64,000 nucleotides of DNA from Chamaecrista fasciculata (lineage: Eukaryota; Streptophyta; Magnoliopsida; Fabales; Fabaceae), in assembly GCA_003254925.1 (NCBI GenBank), contig QANZ01021509.1, forward strand, positions 54,290-118,289, written 5' to 3'. Positions 21,742 to 33,180 of the stretch are shown here, one piece after another. Made by a program: the position numbers and the translations under genes. The notes under the pieces were generated by a model that worked only from the letters and a program-made list of their open reading frames with translations, was not told the DNA's origin and searched no databases. How positions within the stretch are numbered: position 1 is the stretch's first letter; each line of letters begins with the position of its first letter.

Positions 21742-22479
21742 ATTACATTCAAAATTTGATCTCAAAAGATGAATATAATATACTCCTAATTCTACTTTCT
21801 TGTCTCACTTGTTGTTTGTTGTCCCAATTTCTGATTTTGTTTTTATGCATATATATGGGTCAGTGGTTTCCATCGATGAAATGCATTATGGCTGTGGAAG
21901 ATAATGAGGAAGCAAGAAAGCCATACTTCGAGACATTGGAATAAGTGGTTATAAGGATGGAGGATGTGTTTGGGAAATTCAGCAAAGGAAAACCATTTGT
22001 TGGTGGAGAAAGGATTGGATTTATACACATTGCTTTCGCGAGCAATCTGGGTTGGCTTAGTGTGATAGAGAAGGTGTACAAACGAAAAGTTCTTGATGAA
22101 TCAAAAGCTCCATTTCTAGTGAAATGGGCTTAGAGATTTTCTGATGATGTTGCTGTCAAAGGACTCATACTTGAAACTGATGAACTCATAGAATTTTCCA
22201 AGTCCCTTCAAATCAAATGGAGGGCTGCTATGTCTCAAGTTGAATTTGTGGCTCGTAACTTGGTGTAAGAGTGATCATTAATTTGTTGTATGATTAATAA
22301 TTGTGTGTAAAAGCTTCGTCTTCTTACTATGGGATGGATTGGTGTGGTTATTTATATTTGTATCTTTGTTCTGTTTAGAGTGTTATCTTTTTTAATATGT
22401 ATTGTAGTCTTTGAGCATTTGAACATTCTCTAATGAATGATCTTTGATTCAAAAGAGAAAACTGTGTATGAGAAATAAA

Positions 22480-23190
22480 AAATGAATACTTGAAGTCGAA
22501 CCAATATTATTAAAATAGGATCGGAGATAGTGTGATCTGGACTGACCTCCGAATGACTGTTAGTATAGTTAGTAATCAAAGTCTCACAATGGATAAGTTA
22601 TAGGGTTGAGAAGAATATATAAATAACTATTAAGTCATTTATAATAATTGATTTAAATATATATATATATATATCAAAGATGGATACTTGGGGCTTCAAG
22701 CCAATAATTAATTATAATTATTTTCGAATTGGTTAATTAATTAATTAATTCGAATGAACAGACATAAGTGTTTATTCATGAAGAGTCATGAACATTCATT
22801 GGTGTTCATTCATGAAAATTCATTGTTTCAGAAAAAATTGGTTTAAACCTGAAGTGACATGATTGTTCAATTTTAAACAGACATGAATATTCATTTATGA
22901 AAGGTTATAATATGTCATTTATGTTTAAATCTAAAAGGTTATATCTCTTCAGATTTATTCTATAAATAACACTTATTCTCAAAGAACAGAGCATCTCATC
23001 TTCAACTTAGCTTTCTCGATTTCGTGTTCAGAAGGTGTTATAGTATTGCTGGCTATAATATCAGGCTTTGTAAATCCTGAAGGAAATCTGTCATAAACAC
23101 CCAACAACATACAAATAGTGGGGGCTTAATTTCCTTGAGGACAGTGACCACACTATCAAAGCCTACTCTGTTTTCATGTTCTATCAAAAG
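22480..23190 (+). repeat. LTR-like remnant (unassigned)
   Basis: A TATA-like TTCTATAAATAACACTT near 22965 is followed by CT-rich sequence, then ACCCAACAACATACAAATAG and TTCCTTGAGGACAG. This resembles the promoter and end of a Copia-type LTR with its leader. No matching second LTR or TSD was found. From 22269 to 22480 there is only GST 3' flank, and 23190-23410 holds GGGACCAAAA-type MITE fragments. Confidence 0.35.
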
Positions 23191-23407
23191 CCTACTCTAT
23201 CTTTCTAACGATGACTCCATTTGGTTAGAGAAAGAACTCATCAAGAATAACTCATAGCTTCAATTTTGTCCCCTTCGAACTTGAAACAAGAGAGATTTGA
23301 ACACGTTTAGTAGTTGGGGACCGAAACAGAATTGTTGGAAAACATTAAAGACCAAAACAAAACTAAAAATACTTTAGGGACCAAAAATTTTGTAGCTATT
23401 GTTTACC

Positions 23408-24172
23408 CTTAAGCTATGAAGCATGGACACGGACACAGATACAGACATGCCAACACGCCAGATTCTTAACATTATATGACACGACACCATATATGTTTAC
23501 TAGTGTGCTTTACATGCCCTAACGGGCGTGCAAAGATTAATTTAAATTTAATGATTATTAAAATATTATTATATTTCAAATAAAAATTTAATTTTTTATA
23601 ATATATTATTATTTTTATTTTATTTTAATAATAATTTTTTTATTTAAAGTTGTGAATTTTTTTTTTGCCATTTAAGTAGTGGGAAGTTACTTAACTCCTC
23701 CCTTCCACTACTTTTATTCTCTTTTAATATTTCATAATAATTTTTTTTTGGTATAAACCAAGGGTCTCAACCATCGGGAACAGCGATTAATCCCTCCGTC
23801 GCGGGTCCTCCAATTAAGGGCAAACGATTGGCCACATAATGCTTTCCATTCCCAAAGGTGGGATTCGAACCCCCACTACTTGGTTAAGGGACCAAGTGAG
23901 GAACCACTAGGCCACACTCATGTGGTTATAATAAAATTAATTTTGACCAACCAAAGCACCTCTCACATATATATAATAGTATAAATATAGATATATATAA
24001 ATAATTAAAAATTCATAAATTTTGATAAAAATTTTAAAAATAACAAAATTTATTCATAATATATGTTATATGTGATATTATTTTTTATTGTTTGTCATAA
24101 TGAATTCACAAAAAACTAATTTTATATTTTAAAATTTATGAATATGTGTTGTGTCCCACACGCTTCATTAGG
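23408..24172. repeat. Remnant of the GAAGCATGGACAC hAT family, interrupted
   Basis: The left end CTATGAAGCATGGACACGGA and the right part (AATATGTGTTGTGTCCCACA, CTTCATTAG) match the clean element at 43059-43386. No TSD can be recognised. About 23515-23945 is foreign to the family and includes the SINE below. Confidence 0.6.
23741..23930 (-). mobile_element. tRNA-derived SINE, minus strand
   Basis: On the minus strand the head reads GTGTGGCCTAGTGGTTCC (A box TGGCCTAGTGG) and then GGGGGTTCGAATCCC (B box GGTTCGAATCC). The body ends TTTATACCAAAAAAAAA. Both Pol III boxes match consensus. It differs in body from the SINEs at 8952 and 46887. Confidence 0.85.
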
Positions 24173-24510
24173 TAAAGGAATGGCGAAGAGAAGAATTAGG
24201 GTGCGTTTGGATGCACAGTTATAGTGCCTTTATCCTCCTTTATCTCCCAGTACTCCTTTACTACCAGAGCTACAGTTACAAATGTTGTTTGTTTTACCTT
24301 TATCTCCCCCTCCTTTATTTTCCTCCTTTATCTCTCCTTTATCTTCTAAAATTACTAACATATCCCTACTCAACTACCTATAATTACCTACTTTTTACTA
24401 TAAAATAATAAAATATTCAAAGGGCATATTTGTAAATTGCATATAAAAATATTTTTTTATTACCCTTACAACTTTCTCTCTCCTTCATCTTTTCTTACTA
24501 TTTTTTTACT

Positions 24511-24541
<31 letters not shown>

Positions 24542-25011
24542 TTATTTTAAAATACTCAAAATATTAGTTAAAAAGTTTACTAATAAAATAACTTCTTTTC
24601 ATTTTTTATTGAACATTAAAAAATAACAGAAAAAATTATTTGAAATTGGTGAAAAAAAATTTTAAATTAAGATAGATATGTTATTATAAGTTAATGAAGA
24701 TGAATCACGTTTTGGCCTAAAAAAAATAAAGATGGACGACGTGGGATAGTTTTTATTTGAATAATACATCATGAACGTGGGATGGGATGATACATGGACG
24801 TGGGATGGGTTTTTCTTTTGTATATATATTTTAAATTATTTTATTTTATGTATTATGATGTAATAATTTATTTTATACTATAATTTTAAATGACCGACTA
24901 CCAGAAGACCCTTAGACATATAATATAGTGTAGATATATAATTTATATTAATTTACTTAAAAAATAATGCTAACTTAATAAGTCAATACTTGAGTCATCA
25001 AAATATATAGC

Positions 25012-25098
25012 TGAGGGACCAATATGGAACAAAAAATAACTGAGGGACCAATTTGGAACATGGAGCATAACTGAGGGACCAAAATAGGACTTTGGCCT
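25012..25098. repeat. Solo arm of the 1700-2902 MITE family
   Basis: AGCTGAGGGACCAATATGG to AAAATAGGACTTTGGCC reproduces the right arm of the element at 1700-2902. No left arm is present, so it is a fragment or a half deleted after insertion. Confidence 0.8.
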
Positions 25099-25249
25099 AT
25101 AATTTTTGATATATTCGTATTCCTTCCTCTATTTTTCAATTATTTAATAATATTTTTTAGAGTAAAAATTTAAAATAAAATTATTAAGTCCATGTTATTT
25201 ACATTTTGATCAATGAGTTAAATATATAATCAAGACCCCAAAAATATAG

Positions 25250-25600
25250 GTTTTGGTCCCTCCTACAGTATATATATGGGTAATATTTTTTGTGGTTTAA
25301 AAATTTATGAACATATTTAAAAAACAGTAATGGGAAAAAATATATAATTCATTCCCCAAGACTTTACAATTTGGTCCTTCCTCCAGTATATATATAAGTA
25401 ATATTTTTTGAAGTGTAAAAAATATACATATTGGTCCATCATTCTGTATATATATGGCTAATATTTTTTGTTCTGCAACTACTGAAGAAGAAAATTTAGA
25501 AAAATACATAATTCATACCCCAGAAAATATACATTTTGGTCCCTTCTCTATTATATATATAGGTAATATTTTTTGTAGTATCAAAATTTTAAAATAAAAT
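25250..25600. repeat. Imperfect tandem repeat with GTATATATAT-GGTAATATTTTTTG core
   Basis: Four units share TTTGGTCC(C)T(T)C followed by a TATATATA run and GTAATATTTTTTG (near 25250, 25370, 25430 and 25540). Spacing varies from about 60 to 120 bp. It lies within the 24197-26072 element. Confidence 0.6.
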
Positions 25601-26124
25601 TAAAAGACAGTAAACAGGAAAAATATATAATCTAGTCCCTAAAAGTTTACAATTCAGTACTCAAAAATTACATTTTGGTCCCACATTCACACCTCCATCC
25701 TCCTTTACCTTACCACTCCAAAAATCTCCTTTATTAACTTCCTCCTTTAGCACAAATTTCGAGGCAATCATTACTAATACCACTTTACTAACACCAAAAC
25801 AAACAAAAAAACAACAATCCTTTATCCTCCTTTATTTTTATCATTTTTACCCCTATACAAATTTAAAATACCAATACTATTATTTCAACCCACCACAATT
25901 ATTACATACCCTTAAAAATAATTTCACATCATAATCCCTCCTTTATCTCTCATTTTCCCAAACACAATTTACTAAAAACCTACTTTATAAAACAAATCCT
26001 TTACTTCTCCTTTATTACCTCCCCCATTCTTTTATCCTCCTTTACCTTAACTTTGCATCCAAACGCTCACCATAGGTTGATTTATATAAAAAATAGGGCG
26101 TGAAATGCTAGGCACAAGAAGGCC

Positions 26125-26350
26125 CATTATCATTTGAAAGCCGGCAAAGCTGAAATGCTAATCCATTAAAATAAACTTTTCCCCGCGTTAATTGGTGTCT
26201 TCATTAGACAAAATCCATTGGTATTCCATAGTACCTGATTCCTGAAGAGCAAGCTCACTCAGTGGTTTGTTTATTTATAAGCAATTTTGGTGATGGCTGT
26301 GTAGTTTGCGTTGGTCAACTGATTATTGCTTGTGTGTGAGTGATATTATC
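26125..26350 (+). promoter_or_regulatory. GST promoter block, copy before the intact gene at 26351
   Basis: Nearly identical to 9320-9556, including TTAATTGGTGTCTTCATTAG and the TATA-like TTTATTTATAAGC at about 26268. This is the only copy of the block that still drives an intact gene. Confidence 0.7.
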
Positions 26351-28303
26351 ATGGCGATGAATGACTTGAAGCTTCTGGGTCGATGGTCGAGCCCTTATGC
26401 GATGAGAGCCAGGATAGCCCTTAACATCAAATCCCTTGAATACGAATACCTCCATCAGAATCCTAATCCCAAAAGCGATCTTCTTCTTCAATCCAATCCC
26501 GTCTACGGCAAAATCCCAGTTCTTATTCACAACCATAAACCTATCTGCGAATCCCTTATCATTGTTGAATACATCGATGAAACTTGGCCATCTAATCCCT
26601 CCATCCTTCCCTCCGATGCTTACGATCGAGCAATCGCTAGATTCTGGGCAGCTTACATCGACGATAAGGTAATTTGAGAAAATTACGGCTAATTCATTTG
26701 CTAGGGTTATAAGTAGTATAGCCTTTTGGATTTGTTATCTGACAAAAGTATTAATTTCATTCATGCATCAATTATCAATTTTATCCTCAATTTTTTTGTG
26801 TCAATTTTGTCTCTAGTATTTCACATTTTGGTCAATTTTATCATTTGTTTACGTGGCTAATGATATATAATATGAAATTGATAGAAAAAGAAATTAAGTA
26901 TTAAGTTGTTAATTTATTGAAAGGAGTTAGTTAAACGATAGAATTGACAGCTGAGGTAAAATTTGGGATGAAATTGACAAAAAAAAAATTGAGGACAAAA
27001 TTGATAGTTGGTGTAAAGTTTGAGGACGGAATTAATATTTTTGCTTTTTGTTATTTTGTTATACCAATTTATATGTTTACATTTAGCCAGTTCCTAATTA
27101 TGGACGAAATTATGCGTTTTATATATCTTCCTTTTCTTCAGGCAAAAAAAAATATATCTTCCTTTTCTATACTTTGCTTTTGGTCAAAGAATCATTTTGG
27201 TCCTAAAGGTATGCCTCAATGTTCATTTTGGTCATTTATGTTTCGAAATGTTCAAATCGGTCCTAAATGCTGGTAAAATATTTCATTTTGATCCTAAATA
27301 TTGATAAAATATTTCATTTTGGTCCCAAACTATTGAATTTGGTCATATTTCTCTCATCTCTCATTTCAAGTTCAAAGGACTTGTTAAGAGGAACTTGTAG
27401 CTCTGAATTCGTCGCATTCAAATTTGAAACGAGAGAGATATGATCAACTTTGCTTGTTTGACCATGAACAAGCAGTCTACTTTTAGGACCGATTTGACCT
27501 CGTTTGCTGATGGCTCCAACTGGATAGAGAAAATACTCTTTGAGAACAATACATAGCTCTAAACACATCACGTTTGAACTTGAAATGAGTCATTTTTAAT
27601 AGTTTTGTACCAAAATGAAACATTTGACCAACATTTAGGACCAATTTGAACATTTTGAAACATGATGGACCAAAATGAATATTAAGGCATACATTTAGGA
27701 CAAAAATGACCCTTTAACCTTTTGCTTTCTAAGTGTCTTTTTGTCAATACTATTGTTTGCTGTTTCCCCAATTTTGACTATAATTCAAGCGCTATGGACG
27801 AAATTGTGCCTTTTGTATATCTTCCTTTCCTGATTCTGCTTTTTGGTCCCCTTTTGGTCAATCTTACTGAACAATTGAAGTTTCCTTGATTATTTATTTA
27901 TTTAGTTTTTGTGAATATGGGTCAGTGGTTTCCATCCATGAAAAGCATTATGACAGTAGATAATGAGGAGGCAAGGAAGCCATTCTTTGAGACACTGGAA
28001 GAAGTGGTTATGAGGATGGAGGATGTGTTTGGGAAACTCAGTGGAGGAAAACCATTTTTTGGAGGAGAGAGGATTGGGTTTGTTGACATTGCTTTTGGGA
28101 GCAATTTGGGTTGGCTTAGTGTTATAGAGAAGGAGTATGGACGAAAGGTGCTTAATGAATCAAAAGCTCCTTCTCTGGTAAAATGGGCAGAGAGATTTGC
28201 TTCAGATCCTGCTGTGAAGGGCCTCATACCTGAAACTGATAAACTCATAGAGCTTTACAAGTCCCTTCAGATCAATTGGATAGCAGCCATTGCCAAGAAG
28301 TAG
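26351..28303 (+). CDS. GSTU: Tau-class glutathione S-transferase (intact), GSTU17/18-like
   Basis: Exons 26351-26668 and 27926-28303 join in phase 0 to 231 residues, the normal tau length. It starts MAMNDLKLLGRWSSPYAMRA (Ser14 catalytic), with [16 protein letters not shown] and IVEYIDETW in the thioredoxin half. Asn-His replaces the usual Asp just before KPICES. The helical half starts WFPSMKSIM and carries [19 protein letters not shown] and VKWAERF. A second ATG is two codons downstream; the first is in the position conserved with the sister genes. It should be a cytosolic dimeric glutathione conjugating enzyme. Its intron contains two MITEs. Closest relatives in the window are the dead copies at 9557 and 38190. 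Confidence 0.93.
26740..27042. mobile_element. Degenerate TIR MITE in GST intron
   Basis: Arms have TCAATTTTGTCTCTAGTATT, CACATTTTGGTCAATT and the inverse GTGTAAAGTTTGAGGACG, and end near TTTTTGCTTTTTG. It is the same family as 14343-14869, but both ends have decayed and the TSD is not clear. Confidence 0.6.
27182..27719. mobile_element. Mutator-type TIR MITE in GST intron
   Basis: Ends GGTCAAAGAATCATTTTGG and the inverse AAAATGACCCTTTAACC. Flanking 9-mers CTTTGCTTT and TTTTGCTTT match at eight positions if one base is shared. The arms of about 110 bp carry TTCATTTTGGTC modules. Confidence 0.7.
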
Positions 28304-28417
28304 AATTTGTGACTTTTGAGTGTGTGTAAATGTGATACGAGTCCCACATGATGCGGGACTCGTATCAAAATGATCTTCTGTAATTCTGTTGTATGATTAA
28401 CACTGTAATATAAATAA

Positions 28418-28765
28418 GACTCAAGTGCACTTTTGGTTCTATAACTTTGGCAAAGGTCTTAATTTGGTCCCATAACTTTTTTTATTGCAATTTTGGTCCC
28501 ATAACTTCTGAAAACGTCCCACCGTTGGTCCCAAACTGATTTCCATCTATTTTCTGCTGTCAAAGATGATCTGACATACTGAGTTGAATGATGACGTGAC
28601 AAATATGGATGAAGTGGATTTAACGGCAGATAATGGATGGAAATCAGCTTGGGACCAACGGTGAGACGTTTTCAAAAGTTGTGGGACCAAAATTGCAACA
28701 AAAAAAGTTATGGGACCAAATTGAGACCTTTGCCAAAGTTATGGGACCAAAAGTGCAGTTTAGCC
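28418..28765. mobile_element. 348-bp Mutator-type MITE 3' of the GST gene
   Basis: An exact 9-bp TSD TATAAATAA (28409-28417, 28766-28774). Ends GACTCAAGTGCACTTTTGG and the inverse CCAAAAGTGCAGTTTAGCC. The arms contain three GGTCCCATAACTT modules mirrored as AAGTTATGGGACC. It is the same family as 50839-51419. Confidence 0.9.
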
Positions 28766-28961
28766 TATAAATAAAGTCCTAGTTCTATTGTACTGTCAAC
28801 TGTGTGTCTCTTCATGCTGTATTGTCATTTGTAAGTTGTAACAGCAAATCCATATCATATTAGAAGTTTTGCAAACATTGATCCACACCTTCAAATTCAA
28901 AATCTGAGTAATAGTTTTCACAAAAAGAACAAATGAAAATCTTGAGTAACTGTAAATATTT

Positions 28962-29469
28962 GGGTAAATTACAAAATAGGGTCCTGTGGTTTGGCCCTGT
29001 TTCAGATAGGGTACATGTGGTTTGAAAAGTTTCAAATTGGGGCCTGAGGTTAACTCCGTTTGCAAAATAGGGTCTAGGTGGTTTTGACCGTCAAAAAACT
29101 AACGGTGCACGTGATAATTTGCCTAACAATCTCAGGGTCTTTAGTTAAAATACTATTTTAAGACCCTAACTATTTTTAACTAACGCAAAAATAGTATTTT
29201 AAAATAGTATTTTAACATGACGACATAAGAAATAGGGATTCAAACGCAAAAAAATTAATAGTTAGGGTCTTAAAATAGTATTTTAACTAAAGACCCTGAG
29301 ATTGTTAGGCAAATTATCACGTGCACCGTTAGTTTTTTGACGGTCAAAACCACCTAGACCCTATTTTGCAAACAGAGTTAACCTCAGGCCCCAATTTGAA
29401 ACTTTTCAAACCACATGTACCCTATCTGAAACAGGGCCAAACCACAGGACCCTATTTTGTAATTTACCC
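28962..29469. mobile_element. 508-bp near-palindromic Mutator-type element, probably young
   Basis: An exact 9-bp TSD TAAATATTT (28953-28961, 29470-29478). The inverted arms (28962-29174 and 29257-29469) are 213 bp each and differ by one base that I could find. The ends are GGGTAAATTACAAAATAGGG and its inverse. The paralogous segment at about 32668 lacks the insertion. Open frames in the two arms are mirror copies and not genes. Confidence 0.95.
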
Positions 29470-29479
29470 TAAATATTTT

Positions 29480-29970
29480 CTTCTAAGGCCATTCAGCAAT
29501 TATAAACTATTATGTATTCTATTTTTAACTCGAAAGATCTCCCTTAAACAGGAGACATGCCGACTGATAGGATTATGGGAATTGAAGAAATCTCTATTTA
29601 CTCAAAGCATATTCAGAACGTAGAACAGATGAACACAAATGAATAGGTACGTTGAGGCATGCTTCAGAAGGAGTATGATATGTCCTTATGTTTGTCCAGA
29701 ATTCTTTATTCTATCTCCCTCGTGTGAACGAATCTTTCTCTTTCATATCATTTTGTGATTGTTACTTATTACAGTAATTTACATTTTGGTATCCCAGATT
29801 CCCATTCCCAATAGGAAAATCTTGACTATATTTATATCAAATTAGACAGTAATGGCTGGAACCAAGAACTGCCCACAGCTGAAAGACAATTATTTGACTT
29901 TTGAATTTTATCTTCTCACCCTATAACTAGTTTTATTGTGATGACTCTACATTCTGGACCAAAGATTTCC
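29480..29970. repeat. Duplicated intergenic segment (copies near 32690 and 34110)
   Basis: GGCCATTCAGCAATT, AAAGCATATTCAGAA, GTATCCCAGATTCCCATTCC and AGACAGTAATGGCTGG occur in the same order at 32690-33150. The last two also occur at 34185-34275. Together with 28840-28952 / 32590-32667 this shows a multi-kb tandem duplication including GST copies. Confidence 0.8.
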
Positions 29971-30007
29971 TACCCAAAAACCTCGAATTGCTTGGTTTAT
30001 ATATCCA

Positions 30008-30082
30008 TGGCAAACAGTCACCTGAAACTTCTGGGTGACTGGCATTGCCCATTTTCCATGAGGATTAAAAGTTCCTTCAATG
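30008..30082 (+). pseudogene. GST fragment (first about 25 codons)
   Basis: ATG at 30008 opens MANSHLKLLGDWHCPFSMRI, a clear tau-GST start with Cys in place of the catalytic Ser. The family match stops about 30080 and runs into unrelated AT-rich sequence with a stop at 30126. No other exon sequence follows before the next GST. A still shorter relic may be the ATGGCAAACGTC at about 33350. Confidence 0.75.
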
Positions 30083-30459
30083 TTTTATTTTTTTATTTTG
30101 GGCCTGAGCCTTCAATGTTTTATTAACTACACTGAATTCCTTAAAAATTTGAAATCTGAGAAATAAATAAACTTTTGAGAGTGATTTGTCATTTTTATCT
30201 TTGGAAGGTACTTATTGTCTCAAATTAGTTCTCTAAAATATAATTTATTATCATGTGTTTCCGTAAGAATTTCTAGACTTAACATTTAACAAGTACATTG
30301 ACTTCATGATAAGCCGCCATATACCAACCTCATTATATTAATGGGTTTATGTTGTACTTGGGGACCACAATTTTCCTACATATGTACCTCTTTGCTTAGT
30401 ATTGGCCTCCCAACTTAATATCTCACAAGTCAACACCTTTAATTCTGTGTTTGATAGTC

Positions 30460-31263
30460 ATGGCAAATGCAAACAATGACCTGAAGCTTTTGGGTGCCTG
30501 GTTCAGTCCATTTTCCATGAGGGTCAACATAGCTCTCAACATCAAATCTCTGCAATATGAAACCCTTGAAGAGACCTTAAATCCCAAAAGCCATCTTCTT
30601 CTTCAGTCAAACCCTGTGCACAAGAAAATCCCAGTTTTGTTTCATGGTGATAAAGTTATCTGTGAATCCAAAATCATAGTTGAATACATAGATGAAGTCT
30701 GGACCTCTGGTCCATCCATCCTTCCTTCGAACCCTCATGATCCGCTATTGCTCGATTCTGGGCTGCCTACATCGATGACAAGGTAAGTGTTTAATTTCTT
30801 CTCTTTCTATGTTTGTCATTCCCTTTTGTTATTCATACTGATCAATAGCACTCATGCATGAATTCAAATGGGGCAGTGGTTAAACTCCATGGAAAACATC
30901 CTAAAAGCTGAAGATGAAGAAGCAAAGAAGCAATACTTTGAGGAAATGGAAGAGGTGGCTGTGAGAATGGAAGATTTGCTGGAGAAATGCAGCAAAGGGA
31001 GGGCATTTTTCGGAGGAGAAGAGATTGGGCTAATTGATATTGTATTTGGAAGCTTGTTGAGTTGGTTGAGTGTGATGGAGACTATGAATGGAAGGAAAGT
31101 GCTAGTTGAAGCAAAAGCTCCTGAATTAGTGAAATGGGCACAAAGATTCTCTGATGATCCTAATGTGAAGGGTCTTTTGCCTGAGACTGAGAAGCTTCTA
31201 GAGTTTGGTAAGACTCTTCAGATCCAATGGAAAGAAGAAGCTGCTGCTGCTGCTGCCAAGTGA
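30460..31263 (+). pseudogene. Tau-class GST 7, one-base deletion in exon 1
   Basis: Exon 1 (30460-30782) encodes [36 protein letters not shown] and IVEYIDEVW. It then reads GATCCGCTATT where the neighbour at 34475 reads GATCGAGCTATT. That one-base loss shifts the frame just before [13 protein letters not shown]. Exon 1 is 323 rather than 324 nt. The splice sites are normal, and exon 2 (30877-31263) is fully open (WLNSMENILK to an Ala-rich C-terminus). All else looks selected, so it is either a very recent null allele or a sequencing error. Restoring the base would give a protein of about 236 residues. Confidence 0.85.
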
Positions 31264-31856
31264 TGCATGAAAGGAGAAGAAATAACTTATTTTCAAATTT
31301 CAGACTTTCTGGTTTCTGTTGCATGAATGATGTATTTTGGGTTTGGAAGAATATTTTTTGTTTTTCTTGGTCTGAAATTCTGTTTTGCCTTTTGGAATGT
31401 AGTATATAAGAACTATGTATTGAATCCAAAATCCGAGTTACAATTTTCATAAAAAGAAAAAAAAAAACCTTCAGTAACAGCAAATCTTTCTTATAAGGCC
31501 ATTCTGCAATTGTAGACTATCAACTTTGCAAGCCTACTTGGTTATTGAACATTTTGTCATAAGAATTGAATTTCTTATGGGAAGGTCAAGCTCTTTATAA
31601 TTCAACCCTTATATATATATTAATCTTAAATATAAAGGAGGAAGGCATAATGTAATGGTCTTTCACTTGATATATTAATCTTAAATAAAAAGGAGGAAAA
31701 GTGTATATAATGATTTGATCTTATTGTATTTGATGAAATTTATATATCTATCTCACTTTTTATATGTCTGATTTTGCTTTATTAGAACCGAAGGAAAAGG
31801 GGATGTTTGTTTATGAATAAACTGGGGAAATTTGAGAGCATTTATTCTCCGATAAT

Positions 31857-32045
31857 TAGGGGTGGCAAACTCAAGTCTCAGCCTATTTACCTCCCAACCC
31901 AACCAACCCAATCACAAAATTAACCAATTCAACCCAACTCATTTAGATAATGGGTCAATATGAGTTGGGTCCAAAATTGACTCATTAAAAATTGGGTTGG
32001 ATTGGGTGGTTACCCAACCCAACTCAAATTTATATCAAAACTACG
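31857..32045. repeat. hAT-like end with AACCCAACCC repeats
   Basis: TAGGGGTGGCAAAC resembles the TAGGGGTGTNCA hAT terminus and is followed by CCAACCCAACC and GGGTTGGGT repeats typical of their subterminal regions. No opposite end or TSD was found. From 31264 to 31857 there is GST 3' flank, including a copy of the GGCCATTCTGCAATTGTAG block (about 31495). From 32045 to 32590 no feature is recognised apart from TTTTGGACC-like MITE scraps. Confidence 0.45.
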
Positions 32046-32589
32046 TAGTTTCGTGAAAGGAGTAAATATGAATTTTATAAATTTTTGCAAAAATTATAAA
32101 AAGCCCCCCAAATAATTTCAAAATTTACAAAAACGTCCCTGAACCATAATATTTGAAGACTAAAATGAAAATTATAAAAAAAAAATTTGGACCAATTGTA
32201 ATTTCGAAAAATATTGGAAAAATAATAAAATTACAGATTAGTTCTAAATTTGAAAAATGAATGTATTTTAGTCCCACCATACTGTAAGTTCAGTCTTCAT
32301 TCATCAAAAGTTTTGATGAATGAAGACCGAACTTTTTTCTTTGTTCTACATTGACATGAAAGATGGCTGCTCATTGGCTTCATTTTATGATATTTACTGA
32401 TTTGTTAGTTGTGTTCCTTTTCTTTCTGGTTTTTCCTATCTGTTTTTCAAGTGAAAGTACTTGTACATTTTGGTGTTACTGGGAATCATATAATGAAATT
32501 TGTTCTGCAAATATATAATATTTTTATAGTATACTACTTTCTTAAGACTTCATTTGTGTTCACAGGTCAGGTGGAAAATGAAGGGACTA

Positions 32590-33180
32590 AACATTGATCC
32601 ACACTTTCAAAATTAAAATCTGAGTAATAATGGTTTTAACAAAAAGAACAAATGAAAATCTTGAGTAACAGTAAATCTTTCTTCTAAGGCCATTCAGCAA
32701 TTGTAGACTATTATGTATCCTATTTTTAACTACATGTTGACTGACAGAATTATGGGAATTGAAGAAATCTTTATTGACCCAAAGCATATTCAGAATATAG
32801 AACAGATGAACACAAATGAATAGATATGTTGAGGCATGTTTCAGAAGGAGTATGTTATGTGACTGTCCTTATGTTTATCCATAATTATTTGTTCTCTCTC
32901 CCTCATGTGTGAACCAATCTTTCTATTTCATATCATTTTGTGATTGTTACTTGTTACACTAATTTACATTTTGGTATCCCAGATTCCCATTCCCAATAGG
33001 AAAACCATGACTATATTTAATATCAGATTAGACAGTAATGGCTGGTACCAAGAACTGCCCACAATTATTTGACTTTTAAATTTTATCTTCTCACCCTATA
33101 ACTAGTTTTATTGTGATGAGTCAGTACATTCTGGACCAAAGTTTTCCTACCTAAACACCTCACTGCTTGGTTTTGGCTCT
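32590..33180. repeat. Duplicated intergenic segment, copy without the 508-bp element
   Basis: Parallel to 28850-29970 but reads CAGTAAATCTTTCTTCTAAGG uninterrupted at about 32666, the empty site for the 28962-29469 element. It ends near a possible GST-start relic at 33350. Confidence 0.8.

Larger units (their letters stand above)
24197..26072. mobile_element. 1.9-kb TIR element with CTCCTTTAT subterminal repeats
   Basis: The ends are GGGTGCGTTTGGATGCA and TGCATCCAAACGCTCACC in inverted order. Both subterminal regions carry many same-strand CCTCCTTTATC motifs rather than long inverted arms. The TSD is uncertain (TTA / ATA at best, perhaps PIF/Harbinger-like). A (TC)n microsatellite (about 24515-24540) and a MULE fragment lie inside. 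Confidence 0.65.

Noticed and set aside
28796-29623. Two open frames with the same protein on opposite strands
   Set aside because: They are the two arms of the 508-bp inverted repeat element read outward, so their identity is due to the palindrome and not to duplicated genes.
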